Positions 9,954 to 18,761 of a stretch of DNA of 64,000 bases are shown one piece after another. Position 1 is the first letter of the stretch; each line of letters starts with the position of its first letter. The notes beneath the pieces were generated by a model. It ran no database searches and was not told the DNA's origin. It saw only the letters and a list, made by a program, of their open reading frames with translations. Source of the stretch: Cupriavidus gilardii (lineage in GTDB: Bacteria > Pseudomonadota > Gammaproteobacteria > Burkholderiales > Burkholderiaceae); assembly GCF_013314895.1 (NCBI RefSeq), contig NZ_JABTYE010000007.1, forward strand, positions 1 to 64,000, given 5' to 3'. The translations under genes were made by a program, and so were the position numbers.

Positions 9954-10016
9954 GCGTTCGGGGCGTTCGGGGCGTTCGGACCTTCGGTCCTTCCGGTCCT
10001 TCCGGTCCTTTGTGTC
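9954..10016. repeat. 9-bp tandem array, seven degenerate units
   Basis: Consecutive 9-mers start at 9954, 9963, 9972, 9981, 9990, 9999 and 10008. Three are GCGTTCGGG-like and three CTTCCGGTC-like, the last being CTTTGTGTC. The array ends two bases before the stop codon of the minus-strand GGDEF-EAL gene, so it is the start of that gene's 3-prime untranslated region. Confidence 0.85.
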
Positions 10017-10018
10017 TT

Positions 10019-11383
10019 TCAGTCCCTGGCCAGCCGCTGCTGCTCGTACAAGCGGTCGGTCAGCTGGTCCGCCGGCATCGGCTTGCCATACAGATAGCCC
10101 TGGACCTCGTGACAGCCGTTCGCCAGCAGGAAATCGCGCTGCTCCACCGTCTCCACCCCTTCGGCGATCACGCCGATCTGCAGGCTCGCGCCGACGTTGA
10201 TCACCGAGCGGACGATCGCCGCGTCGACCGGGTCCTGGGTCACGTTGCGGATGAAGGACTGATCGATCTTGATGCGGTCGACCGGGAAGGTCTTCAGGAA
10301 GCTCAACGATGCGTAGCCGGTGCCAAAGTCGTCGCAGGTCAGCGTCACGCCATCGCGGCGCAGCGTCTGCAGCTGGCCCGATACCTCGTCGCCCTGTTGC
10401 AGGGCGATGGTCTCCGTGATTTCCAGTTCCAGCCGGTGCGGCTCCAGGGCGAGCTCGCGCAGCACGTGCCGGACTTCGGTCAGCAGCCGGCTTTCCGCCA
10501 ATTGCGCGGCAAACAGGTTGATCGCCACGCGCGGTGCCTCGTCGAACTGCAGCGACCATGCACGCGCCTGGGCGCACGCCGTCTGCAGCAGCCACATGCC
10601 GACGTCCACCGCGACGCTGCTGGCGGCCAGCGCGTCGATAAAGACGGCCGGGGCCAGCAGGCCCTGCGTCGGATGGCGCCAGCGCATCAGCGCCTCGGCC
10701 CCGACGATGCGGCCATCGCGCAGATCGACCTGCGGCTGGTACAGCAGCTCGAATTGCCGCTGCGTATAGGCTTCGCGCAAGGCCTGCACCAGCGATAGCC
10801 GGGTCGTCACGTCGGCGCGCATCTGCGGCTTGAAAAAGCGGATGGTGCGGCCGCCGTCGCGTTTGGCCCGTGCCAGCGCCAGGCTCGCCGACGCCAGCGC
10901 ATCGGAGGCGTTGTCCCCACCGGCCGGCATCACGCAGGCGCCCAGGCTCGCCAGCACATAGTGCCGGCGGCCATTGCACTCGTACGGCTCGGACAGCAGC
11001 GACAGGATTGCCGCGCTGACATGGCGCACCAGGGTGGGATCGTAGATGGAGGGCAGCAGCACCGCGAATTCGTCGCCGCCGGTGCGGCCGATCACGGCAT
11101 CGCGCGGCGAGGCGTCGCGCAGCCGGCGGGCCATCTGCTGCAGGATCCGGTCGCCTTCGCCATGACCGTGCATGTCGTTGAAGGCGCGGAAGTCGTCGAT
11201 GCCGAGCAGGATCAATGCGCAGCGCGGCACGGCCTCGTTCTGCAGGCGTGCTTCGAGCTTGCTCAAGAAGAATGGGCGGCTTGCTACGCCGGTCAACGGA
11301 TCGGTGTCCGCCGCCGGAACCGCGCCAGCCGCCATCGCTTCCGACCTGGCCACTATCCCCGCCCCGTTTGTGATTGTCGACAT
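10019..11383 (-). CDS. Soluble GGDEF-EAL cyclic-di-GMP protein
   Basis: This 454-residue cytoplasmic protein joins a diguanylate cyclase and a c-di-GMP phosphodiesterase domain. GGDEF is intact (102-106), with DPLTGVASR near residue 28 and IDDFRAFND at 62-70. No RxxD inhibitory site precedes GGDEF. The EAL domain keeps EAL (230-232), N289, DDFGTGY (351-357), K372 and the EGVET loop (408-412), so hydrolysis should be possible. There is no membrane segment and no PAS, GAF or receiver domain, so the input is unknown. The gene stands alone, divergent from the DUF4397 lipoprotein gene. Either or both activities could be live. Confidence 0.92.
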   Translation of the reverse strand: MSTITNGAGIVARSEAMAAGAVPAADTDPLTGVASRPFFLSKLEARLQNEAVPRCALILLGIDDFRAFNDMHGHGEGDRILQQMARRLRDASPRDAVIGRTGGDEFAVLLPSIYDPTLVRHVSAAILSLLSEPYECNGRRHYVLASLGACVMPAGGDNASDALASASLALARAKRDGGRTIRFFKPQMRADVTTRLSLVQALREAYTQRQFELLYQPQVDLRDGRIVGAEALMRWRHPTQGLLAPAVFIDALAASSVAVDVGMWLLQTACAQARAWSLQFDEAPRVAINLFAAQLAESRLLTEVRHVLRELALEPHRLELEITETIALQQGDEVSGQLQTLRRDGVTLTCDDFGTGYASLSFLKTFPVDRIKIDQSFIRNVTQDPVDAAIVRSVINVGASLQIGVIAEGVETVEQRDFLLANGCHEVQGYLYGKPMPADQLTDRLYEQQRLARD

Positions 11384-11809
11384 CGTGCTCGGTCAGCTAT
11401 CCCGGCAAGTGTGACGAAATATTGGAAAAAATCAAGCGGGGTGAAGGATGAGGGGCCTCGCCAGTGAAAACAATGGCAAACGGCGATAGACAAACCGGCT
11501 TTTTTTACCGCCTCGATTCCGCTGTGCGGAACGCAGCCGCCAGCCCTTGCTGGGCCTGGGCTCAGCGGAGTGATCCAATCGGCTGTCGGATTCCTCCGAC
11601 AGCTATATCGGAGAGCGCAGCGTTTCGGCCCATCGGGGCCACCACTATCGTTCCATCACGGCACGCGGCCGGACCCCGACCACACCAGGACTTGCTGCAA
11701 TGCGTTGGCCAGGCAGGCCAACGGATTCACCAGCCCTTGGCCATCCGTGGCACTACGCGGTCGGCCCCGTAACTTGTTCGCTTTTCATTTCACCTGCAAG
11801 GGGAAATCC
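11384..11809. other. Divergent gap with a 9-bp stem-loop at 11582-11603
   Basis: This 426-bp gap lies between the GGDEF-EAL gene and the DUF4397 lipoprotein gene. It holds a perfect stem, GCTGTCGGA (11582-11590) and TCCGACAGC (11595-11603), with a TTCC tetraloop. There is no T-run, so it may be an operator or an RNA element rather than a terminator. I found no convincing small gene. A GGGGAAATCC block directly before 11810 gives a purine-rich start site. Confidence 0.4.
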
Positions 11810-12604
11810 ATGAAGCTGTTCTCGAAATCCGGGATTGCACTGGGACTGATGGTGGCGGCCAGCGCCATGCTGGCGGCATGCGGCGGCGGCGACGATGGCA
11901 TCGACGACCGCCTCGGCCTGAACGAACCACAGACACGCGTGATCCACGCCGTGCCTCCGATCCCGACCCAACTCAATCTCGACGTCTATCAGAACGGCGC
12001 ACGGACGTCCCTGCAGAATATTCCGTACAAGTTCGTCGCCCGCTATTCGGATGTCGACGACGGCAATCACCTGTTCACCTTCAACGCCGCGGGCACGCAG
12101 ACCGAAGTGGGCCGCGCGCAGGTCGATGCGGCCACCGGCCACAAGTACACGATCGTGGCGCTGCCGGGCGACGACCGCGCCGACACGCTGGTGATCGACG
12201 ATCCGTACGAGAAGGGCCTGCTGTCGACCAAGGCGCGGGTGCGCGCCGTGAACGCGGCGTTCAATGCGCAGAACGTCGATATCTATGTGACCGCGCCCTC
12301 GGTGGACCTGAATACGGTCAACCCGACCTTCGCCAACGTCGCCTACAAGACGGCGGTGCCGGCCTCGGGGCGGGACTCCAACGAATTCGACGGCGGCAAC
12401 AACTATCAGATCCGCGTCACCACGGCGGGCACCAAGCAGGTGATCTTCAGCTCGGGTGCCATCACCATCGACAACAACGCCGACTGGCTGATCATGCCGA
12501 TCCCGGTCGACGGTATTGCCTCGGCCGTGCCGAACAACATCAAGGTGCTGGTCGCCAAGGCGAACGACGACTCGCAGACGGCAATCGAGCTGGTCAATCA
12601 GTAA
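11810..12604 (+). CDS. DUF4397-type lipoprotein
   Basis: This 264-residue protein has a lipoprotein signal peptide with lipobox LAAC (modified Cys24), followed by a Gly/Asp linker GGGDDG. The mature region has two beta-rich halves starting TRVIHAVPPIPTQLNLDVYQNG and ARVRAVNAAFNAQNVDIYVT, the duplicated pattern of DUF4397 proteins. Asp is not at position +2 after Cys24, so outer-membrane anchoring is likely. Function is unknown. It stands alone with a hairpin terminator after it. Start choice is firm because the signal peptide begins there. Confidence 0.82.
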   Translation: MKLFSKSGIALGLMVAASAMLAACGGGDDGIDDRLGLNEPQTRVIHAVPPIPTQLNLDVYQNGARTSLQNIPYKFVARYSDVDDGNHLFTFNAAGTQTEVGRAQVDAATGHKYTIVALPGDDRADTLVIDDPYEKGLLSTKARVRAVNAAFNAQNVDIYVTAPSVDLNTVNPTFANVAYKTAVPASGRDSNEFDGGNNYQIRVTTAGTKQVIFSSGAITIDNNADWLIMPIPVDGIASAVPNNIKVLVAKANDDSQTAIELVNQ

Positions 12605-12639
12605 GTCGTTCGGGAATCCGGGAACCCGGCCTGGGTGCT

Positions 12640-12663
12640 ACCTCTCCCCTCAGGGGGAGAGGT
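12640..12663. terminator. Palindromic terminator-like hairpin
   Basis: ACCTCTCCCC (12640-12649) and GGGGAGAGGT (12654-12663) are perfect complements around TCAG. It lies between convergent genes, 36 bp after the lipoprotein stop. The sequence resembles half of the REP-like pair at 1618-1740 (CTCTCCC/GGGAGAG core), so it may be a single REP unit doing terminator work. Confidence 0.65.
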
Positions 12664-12704
12664 AAGCAAGAATCGCTAGCCCCAAACGACAATCGGCGGC
12701 GGCC

Positions 12705-13001
12705 TCAACGGTCGCCGCCGATTTCGTTTTGCAGCACATCGAGATGGGACAGGTAGGCATCGAGCTCTTCGCGCCCACTGTCGGTGATCGAGTAGACGCG
12801 GCCGTTGCCTTCGACCAGTTCCGCGGTGATCGCCCGGGCGATCAGCAGGCTGCGCAGGATGGGGCGCAGCGAGCGGATGTTCTTCTCGATGCCATGTTCG
12901 CGCAGCCGCTCGACGAGAGCGAGCACCGTGGCCGGACTGGACTGCACGAACTTCAGGATATAGAGCCGGGAAACGAGACTATCGATGGTTGGTCTTTTCA
13001 T
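12705..13001 (-). CDS. Small winged-helix (PadR-like) regulator
   Basis: This 98-residue protein is predicted to be one winged helix-turn-helix: helices around ATVLALVERLREHGIEKN and IRSLRPILRSLLIARAI, then a beta-wing with EGNGRVYSITDSGREELDAYLSHL. The ending ITDSGREEL is typical of PadR/MarR-type regulators, and nothing is fused to it. It is downstream of tctA but separated by a strong bidirectional terminator, so it is likely an independent unit. The regulated target is not evident. PadR family is the best guess; a MarR-like repressor is the alternative. Confidence 0.7.
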   Translation of the reverse strand: MKRPTIDSLVSRLYILKFVQSSPATVLALVERLREHGIEKNIRSLRPILRSLLIARAITAELVEGNGRVYSITDSGREELDAYLSHLDVLQNEIGGDR

Positions 13002-13018
13002 GCAACGATAGACATGCG

Positions 13019-13080
13019 CAAAACGACCGGGCCGGCTGGCGTTCGGAAAGGCTCCGAGGGCCGGCCGGCCCGGTTTTTCT
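13019..13080. terminator. Strong bidirectional terminator
   Basis: Arms ACCGGGCCGGC (13026-13036) and GCCGGCCCGGT (13064-13074) form a perfect 11-bp stem. On the plus strand it is followed by a run of five T. On the minus strand it is followed by CGTTTTGC. It lies between the tctA stop and the small regulator start and should end tctBA transcripts. Confidence 0.8.
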
Positions 13081-14583
13081 CTACTCCTCCTGGAAGGCGA
13101 TTTCGCGCTTGGCCTTGATCGACGGCAGCGCCACCACCGCCACCAGTGCCGCCGCGGCGATCAGCAGGCCCATCGACAGCGGCCGCGTGACGAACACCGA
13201 GAACTCGCCACGCGAGAGCAGCAGCGTACGGCGGAAGTTCTCTTCCATCATCGGTCCGAGCACGAAGCCGAGCAGCAGCGGCGCCGGTTCGCACTTGAGC
13301 TTCAGGAACAGGTAGCCCACCACACCGAAGCCCGCGGCCATGAAGACGTCGAAGGTCTGGTTGTTGACCGAGTAGACGCCGATGCCGCAGAACACCAGGA
13401 TCGCCGGGTACAGGAAGCGATACGGCACGGTCAGCAGCTTGACCCAGATGCCGATCAGCGGCAGGTTCAGGATGATCAGCATCAGGTTGCCGATCCACAT
13501 CGAGGCGATCAGGCCCCAGAACAGCTGCGGGTTGCTGGTCATCACCTGCGGACCCGGCTGGATGTTGTGGATCGTCATCGCACCGACCATCAGCGCCATC
13601 ACCGCGTTGGGCGGAATGCCAAGCGTCAGCAGCGGAATGAACGAGGTCTGGGCCGCCGCGTTGTTGGCCGACTCCGGACCTGCCACGCCTTCGATCGCGC
13701 CCTTGCCGAACTCATGCGAGTACTTCGACGACTTCTTCTCCAGCGTGTAGGCCGCGAACGAAGCCAGCGAGGCGCCGCCGCCAGGCAGGATGCCCAGCGC
13801 CGAGCCCAGCGCGGTGCCGCGCAGCACCGCCGGAATCATCCGCTTGAAGTCGTCCCTGGTCGGGAACAGGTTGGTCACCCGATCGGTAAAGGTCTCGCGA
13901 TTCTCCTTCTGCTCCAGGTTGGCGATGATCTCGGCGAAGCCGAACATGCCCATGGCCAGCGCGACGAAGTCGATGCCGTCGGTCAGCTCCGGGATGTCGA
14001 ACGAGAAGCGCGCGGCGCCCGAGTTCACATCGGTACCGACCAGGCCCAGCAGCAAACCGAGCACGATCATCGAGATCGCCTTGACCAGCGAACCCGACGC
14101 CAGCACCACCGCGCCGATCAGGCCCAGCACCATCAGCGAGAAGTACTCGGCGGGGCCGAACTTGAACGCCAGTTCCGACAGCGGACCGGCAAAGGCCGCC
14201 AGGATCAGCGTGGCCACGCAGCCAGCGAAGAACGAGCCGATGCCGGCGGTGGCCAGCGCCACGCCGGCGCGGCCGCGCCGTGCCATCTGGTAGCCGTCGA
14301 TGGTGGTCACCACCGACGACGATTCGCCCGGCAGGTTGACCAGGATCGCGGTGGTCGAACCGCCGTACTGCGCGCCGTAGTAGATGCCGGCCAGCATGAT
14401 CAGCGCGGCCACCGGGGGCAGCGTGTAGGTGATCGGCAGCAGCATCGCGATGGTCGCGAGCGGGCCGAGGCCCGGCAGCACGCCGATCAGCGTGCCGAGC
14501 AGACAGCCGAGGAAGGCGTAGGCCAGGTTCTGGAACGACAGCGCGGTCGAAAACCCGAGCGTCAAATGTTCAAGCAATTCCAT
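13081..14583 (-). CDS. tctA: Tripartite tricarboxylate transporter, large permease TctA
   Basis: This 500-residue membrane protein is the 12-helix TctA subunit that moves tri- or dicarboxylates with cations after capture by a Bug/TctC receptor. It carries GVLPGLGPLATIAMLLP near residue 40, followed by YYGAQYGGSTTAILVNLPGE and GYQMARRGRAG, all TctA hallmarks. It lies 11 bp downstream of tctB. No receptor gene is in this operon, so one of the Bug proteins elsewhere, perhaps those at 1786 or 22855, must serve it. Confidence 0.95.
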   Translation of the reverse strand: MELLEHLTLGFSTALSFQNLAYAFLGCLLGTLIGVLPGLGPLATIAMLLPITYTLPPVAALIMLAGIYYGAQYGGSTTAILVNLPGESSSVVTTIDGYQMARRGRAGVALATAGIGSFFAGCVATLILAAFAGPLSELAFKFGPAEYFSLMVLGLIGAVVLASGSLVKAISMIVLGLLLGLVGTDVNSGAARFSFDIPELTDGIDFVALAMGMFGFAEIIANLEQKENRETFTDRVTNLFPTRDDFKRMIPAVLRGTALGSALGILPGGGASLASFAAYTLEKKSSKYSHEFGKGAIEGVAGPESANNAAAQTSFIPLLTLGIPPNAVMALMVGAMTIHNIQPGPQVMTSNPQLFWGLIASMWIGNLMLIILNLPLIGIWVKLLTVPYRFLYPAILVFCGIGVYSVNNQTFDVFMAAGFGVVGYLFLKLKCEPAPLLLGFVLGPMMEENFRRTLLLSRGEFSVFVTRPLSMGLLIAAAALVAVVALPSIKAKREIAFQEE

Positions 14584-14594
14584 CTGCGCGCTCC

Positions 14595-15059
14595 TTAGCC
14601 CGTGATGAACGCCGGCCAGACCGGCATCTGCAGGTTGATGCCGTAGACAAAGGCACCCAGGCTGATCAGGACCAGCACCACGCTGTTGAGCAGCGCACCC
14701 TTCCAGCTGAATTCATGGCTGGCCATCGACGACACGACCACCAGCACGAAGACCGACAGCACCATGCCGAGCGGCTTGAGCAACAGGCCGAACAGCACCA
14801 CCGAGCCCAGGATCCACAGCAGGATCTTGATGTCCCAGCGCTCCATCCGGTCTTCCTCACCCTTGCTCGACAGCGAGCTCAGCAGCACCAGCGCGCCGAG
14901 CCCGGCCAGCACCAGGCCGAGCAGGAAGGGGAAATATCCGGGACCCATCTTCGCGGCCGTCCCCATCGAATAGCCGCGAGCGACAAAGGAAAAGCCCAGG
15001 CCGACCAGCACGAACATCAGGCCGGAGGCGAAGTCCTTTTGGCTGCGTATGCGCAACAT
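14595..15059 (-). CDS. tctB: Tripartite tricarboxylate transporter, small permease TctB
   Basis: This 154-residue membrane protein has four predicted helices (about 12-30, 44-62, 79-110 and 122-148) and the GYFPFLLGLVLAGLGALVLL stretch typical of TctB. The ATG at 15059 (MLRIRSQKDFASG) gives the standard TctB N-terminus; the in-frame ATG at 15119 would add a Cys/Arg-rich leader inside the control region. It starts the tctBA operon and is divergent from the aldehyde dehydrogenase gene, with a palindromic operator candidate between. Confidence 0.9.
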   Translation of the reverse strand: MLRIRSQKDFASGLMFVLVGLGFSFVARGYSMGTAAKMGPGYFPFLLGLVLAGLGALVLLSSLSSKGEEDRMERWDIKILLWILGSVVLFGLLLKPLGMVLSVFVLVVVSSMASHEFSWKGALLNSVVLVLISLGAFVYGINLQMPVWPAFITG

Positions 15060-15391
15060 GATTCTCCTCGTTAAATACAAAGCCGCACGGCACCAGCGCT
15101 GTGCCGAAAGCGGATGCAACGTTAGAGAAGCGTGCTTTCAGCGCCCTTTCAGTTGTCTGGTTTCAGGGTTAACCACGGCAATGAAACGACGCTTGCATCA
15201 TGACGTGATGCAATTTGAAAGCGATGTGAAAGCGAGATGTAGGCTCGTTGAAAGGAACCGCCATCGAACGGCTCAACGGCACGGACGAATGCGGGGACGT
15301 TGCCTGCCGCGCGCCGCGGCGGCCGACGCGGTAAGCTAACGGGTTCGGAACCCGGGGCGAGCGCGCAGCGCCTGCTTCGGTTCCCGACAGC
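15060..15391. promoter_or_regulatory. Divergent tctBA/ALDH control region
   Basis: This AT-rich stretch (for this genome) lies between divergent genes. A perfect inverted repeat TTGCATCA-N5-TGATGCAA sits at 15193-15213. CTTTCA-type motifs lie to its left (15135, 15146 and GTTTCA at 15160) and TGAAAG motifs to its right (15216, 15227, 15249), giving a roughly mirror-symmetric layout. This is what a dimeric repressor with auxiliary sites could use. No regulator gene adjoins, so the protein is unknown; the symmetry of the core is compatible with a GntR-type factor. Confidence 0.6.
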
Positions 15392-15454
15392 GGACCCAGG
15401 ACCCAGACCCCGAACCCAGAACCCGGAACTCACGACACACGACACAGGACACAG
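15392..15454. repeat. 7-bp tandem array running into a ribosome binding site
   Basis: Nine units of 7 bp start every seven bases from 15392: GGACCCA twice, GACCCCG, AACCCAG, AACCCGG, AACTCAC, GACACAC and GACACAG twice. The next bases, GAG, complete AGGAG, the ribosome binding site of the aldehyde dehydrogenase gene that starts at 15463. Confidence 0.85.
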
Positions 15455-15462
15455 GAGAAGCC

Positions 15463-16890
15463 ATGTACCAGGACCTCGCCCTTTATATCGATGGAGAGTT
15501 CGTCAAAGGCGGCGGGCGCCGCGAGCAGGACGTGATCAATCCCGCCACGCAGGAGGTGCTGGGCAAACTGCCGCACGCCAGCACCGCGGATCTGGATCGG
15601 GCGCTGGCCGCGGCGCAGCGCGCCTTCGACGGGTGGAAGAAGACCTCGCCGCTGGAGCGCGCGAAGATCCTGCGCCGCGTCGGCGAGCTGACCCGCGAAC
15701 GCGCCAAGGAGATCGGCCGCAATATCACGCTGGATCAAGGCAAGCCGCTGGCCGAAGCGGTCGCCGAGGTGATGATCTGCGCCGAACACGCCGACTGGCA
15801 CGCCGAGGAATGCCGGCGCATCTACGGCCGCGTGATTCCGCCGCGCAATCCGAACGTGCGCCAGATCGTCGTGCGCGAGCCGATCGGCGTCTGCGCGGCC
15901 TTCACGCCGTGGAACTTCCCCTTCAACCAGGCGATCCGCAAGATCGTGTCGGCGCTCGGCGCGGGCTGCACGCTGATCCTGAAGGGGCCCGAGGACTCGC
16001 CGAGCGCGGTGGTCGCGCTCGCGCAGCTGTTCCATGACGCCGGCCTGCCGCCGGGCGTGCTGAACATCGTCTGGGGCGTGCCCAGCGAGATCTCGACCTA
16101 TCTGATCGAATCGCCGATCGTGCGCAAGATCTCGTTCACCGGCTCGGTGCCGGTCGGCAAGCAGCTGGCGGCGCTGGCCGGCGCGCATATGAAGCGCGTA
16201 ACGATGGAGCTGGGCGGCCATTCGCCGGTGCTGGTGTTCGACGACGCCGATATCGAACCGGCCGCCGAAATGCTGGCCCGCTTCAAGATCCGCAATGCCG
16301 GCCAGGTGTGCGTGTCGCCGACCCGCTTCTACGTCCAGGAGAAGGCTTACGACCGGTTCCTCGCCCGCTTCACCGAGGTGATGGGCTCGATCAAGGTCGG
16401 CGACGGCCTGGAAGACGGCACGCAGATGGGCCCGCTCGCGCATGAGCGCCGCATCGCCTCGATGGAGCAGTTCCTCGACGACGCCAGCCACCGCGGCGGC
16501 AAGGTCGTCGCCGGCGGCGCGCGCATCGGCAGCAAGGGCTACTTCTTCGCGCCCACGGTGGTCACCGACCTGCCGGACGACGCGAAGCTGATGGTCGACG
16601 AGCCGTTCGGCCCGGTGGCCCCGGTGACCCGCTTCAAGGACGCCGAGGAAGCGCTGCGGCGCGCCAACAGCCTGCCCTATGGCCTGGCCTCGTACGTGTT
16701 CACCAACTCGCTGAAGACCGCGACGCTGGTCTCGAACGGACTCGAGGCCGGCATGGTCAATATCAACCATTTCGGCATGGCGCTGGCCGAGACGCCGTTC
16801 GGCGGCATCAAGGACTCCGGCATCGGCAGCGAAGGCGGCATGGAGACCTTCGACGGCTACCTGGTGACGAAATTCATCACGCAGGTGTGA
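15463..16890 (+). CDS. NAD(P)-dependent aldehyde dehydrogenase (SSADH-like)
   Basis: This 475-residue cytoplasmic enzyme oxidises an aldehyde to its acid. Family residues are present: TPWNFP with N151, K174 in LILKGPED, E249 in MELGGHSP and nucleophile C283 in [10 protein letters not shown]. The closest class by motif is succinate-semialdehyde/lactaldehyde dehydrogenase type. The ATG at 15463 has AGGAG five bases upstream, the last part of a 7-bp tandem array. It is divergent from tctBA and followed by a 15-bp hairpin. Pairing with a carboxylate transporter suggests a shared catabolic role; the substrate is unknown. Confidence 0.93.
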   Translation: MYQDLALYIDGEFVKGGGRREQDVINPATQEVLGKLPHASTADLDRALAAAQRAFDGWKKTSPLERAKILRRVGELTRERAKEIGRNITLDQGKPLAEAVAEVMICAEHADWHAEECRRIYGRVIPPRNPNVRQIVVREPIGVCAAFTPWNFPFNQAIRKIVSALGAGCTLILKGPEDSPSAVVALAQLFHDAGLPPGVLNIVWGVPSEISTYLIESPIVRKISFTGSVPVGKQLAALAGAHMKRVTMELGGHSPVLVFDDADIEPAAEMLARFKIRNAGQVCVSPTRFYVQEKAYDRFLARFTEVMGSIKVGDGLEDGTQMGPLAHERRIASMEQFLDDASHRGGKVVAGGARIGSKGYFFAPTVVTDLPDDAKLMVDEPFGPVAPVTRFKDAEEALRRANSLPYGLASYVFTNSLKTATLVSNGLEAGMVNINHFGMALAETPFGGIKDSGIGSEGGMETFDGYLVTKFITQV

Positions 16891-16908
16891 TGACGGCCAT
16901 GCTGCGAT

Positions 16909-16946
16909 AGCAGGTCGTCCCCGTGCGCAGGCGGGGACGACCTGCT
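16909..16946. terminator. Perfect 15-bp hairpin after ALDH
   Basis: Arms at 16909-16923 and 16932-16946 are exact complements over 15 bp (core GGTCGTCCCCG) with an 8-base loop. No T-run follows. It sits 19 bp after the ALDH stop and about 190 bp before the pao-like operon, so termination or 3-prime-end protection is likely. Confidence 0.7.
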
Positions 16947-17138
16947 GCCGGTGAACGGCATCGCGCGTTCCCCGACGCGCAATTCTTACAAGCCTTCCAT
17001 CGCGCGGGCGCCGACACTGGCGCTCGCGGCGCCCGTCCAGGCGCATCGCGCCGCACCCTTCCCCGTTGGGCACCGAATTTGCTCGAACACGGTATTGCCG
17101 CCGCATGGCGCGGCAACCTCTGTCGAAGCGGATTCCCC

Positions 17139-17759
<621 letters not shown>

Positions 17760-17774
17760 CCCGGAGCCGCGGCA

Positions 17775-18761
17775 ATGCATCCGTTCGACTACGACCGCGC
17801 GGACACCATCGACATGGCAGTGCAGTTGGGCAGCGAGCCCGGCGCCCGCTTCGTCGCCGGGGGCACCAATCTGCTCGATCTGATCAAGGCCGGCGTCGAA
17901 CGGCCGCAGCGGCTGGTCGATGTCGGCCGGCTGCCGCTTGCCAGCATCGACGCCCTGCCGGATGGCAGTATCCGCATCGGCGCGATGGCCGGCAATGCCG
18001 ATGCCGCCGATCATCCGCTGATACGAACGCACTATCCGCTGCTGCAGGCCGCGCTGCTGGCCGGCGCATCGCCGCAGCTGCGCAATATGGCGACGATCGG
18101 CGGCAACCTGATGCAGCGCACACGCTGCCACTACTTCTACGACATCGGCTTCGGTGCCTGCAACAAGCGCGATCCCGGCTCGGGCTGCGCCGCGCGCGAC
18201 GGCGTGCAGCGCCAGCATGCGATTCTCGGGGCAAGCGAGCATTGCATCGCGACGCATCCGTCCGATATGTGCGTGGCGTTGCTGGCGCTGGACGCCACGG
18301 TGATCGCGCAGGGCGCCGGAGGGGAACGCCGCATCCCTCTGGAGGACTTTCATCGCCTGCCCGGCGATACGCCCGAGCGCGACACCAATCTCGGGCCCGG
18401 CGAGTTGATCGTCGCGGTCGAATTGCCGCCCTCGCGCTGGGGCAGCCATTGCCACTACCTGAAGGTGCGCGATCGCGCCAGCTACGCGTTCGCGCTGGTA
18501 TCGGTGGCCGCCGCGCTGGAACTGGACGGCGGCATCGTGCGGGCGGCGCGCATCGTGCTGGGCGGCGTCGCGCACAAGCCCTGGCGCGTGCAGCAGGCCG
18601 AGGACTCGCTGCTCGGTCGTCCGCTCGACGAAGCGGCGCTGCGCCAGGCCGCCGCGCTGTCGATGGGCGGCGCGCGGCCGTATGCTGGCAATGCGTTCAA
18701 GGTCGAACTGGCGCAGCGCGCGGTGATCCGTGCGCTGTCGATCGCGGGAGGCATGCGATGA
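17775..18761 (+). CDS. paoB: Aldehyde oxidoreductase FAD/4Fe-4S subunit (PaoB/YagS-like)
   Basis: This 328-residue flavoprotein subunit shows the FAD-binding segment [15 protein letters not shown] (26-40) and [15 protein letters not shown] (104-118). An insert with C118, C129, C138 and C157 ([10 protein letters not shown] and [11 protein letters not shown]) matches the extra [4Fe-4S] site known in E. coli PaoB, which separates this class from ordinary xanthine dehydrogenase FAD subunits. It starts 15 bp after paoA and overlaps paoC by 4 bp (ATGA). Confidence 0.92.
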   Translation: MHPFDYDRADTIDMAVQLGSEPGARFVAGGTNLLDLIKAGVERPQRLVDVGRLPLASIDALPDGSIRIGAMAGNADAADHPLIRTHYPLLQAALLAGASPQLRNMATIGGNLMQRTRCHYFYDIGFGACNKRDPGSGCAARDGVQRQHAILGASEHCIATHPSDMCVALLALDATVIAQGAGGERRIPLEDFHRLPGDTPERDTNLGPGELIVAVELPPSRWGSHCHYLKVRDRASYAFALVSVAAALELDGGIVRAARIVLGGVAHKPWRVQQAEDSLLGRPLDEAALRQAAALSMGGARPYAGNAFKVELAQRAVIRALSIAGGMR

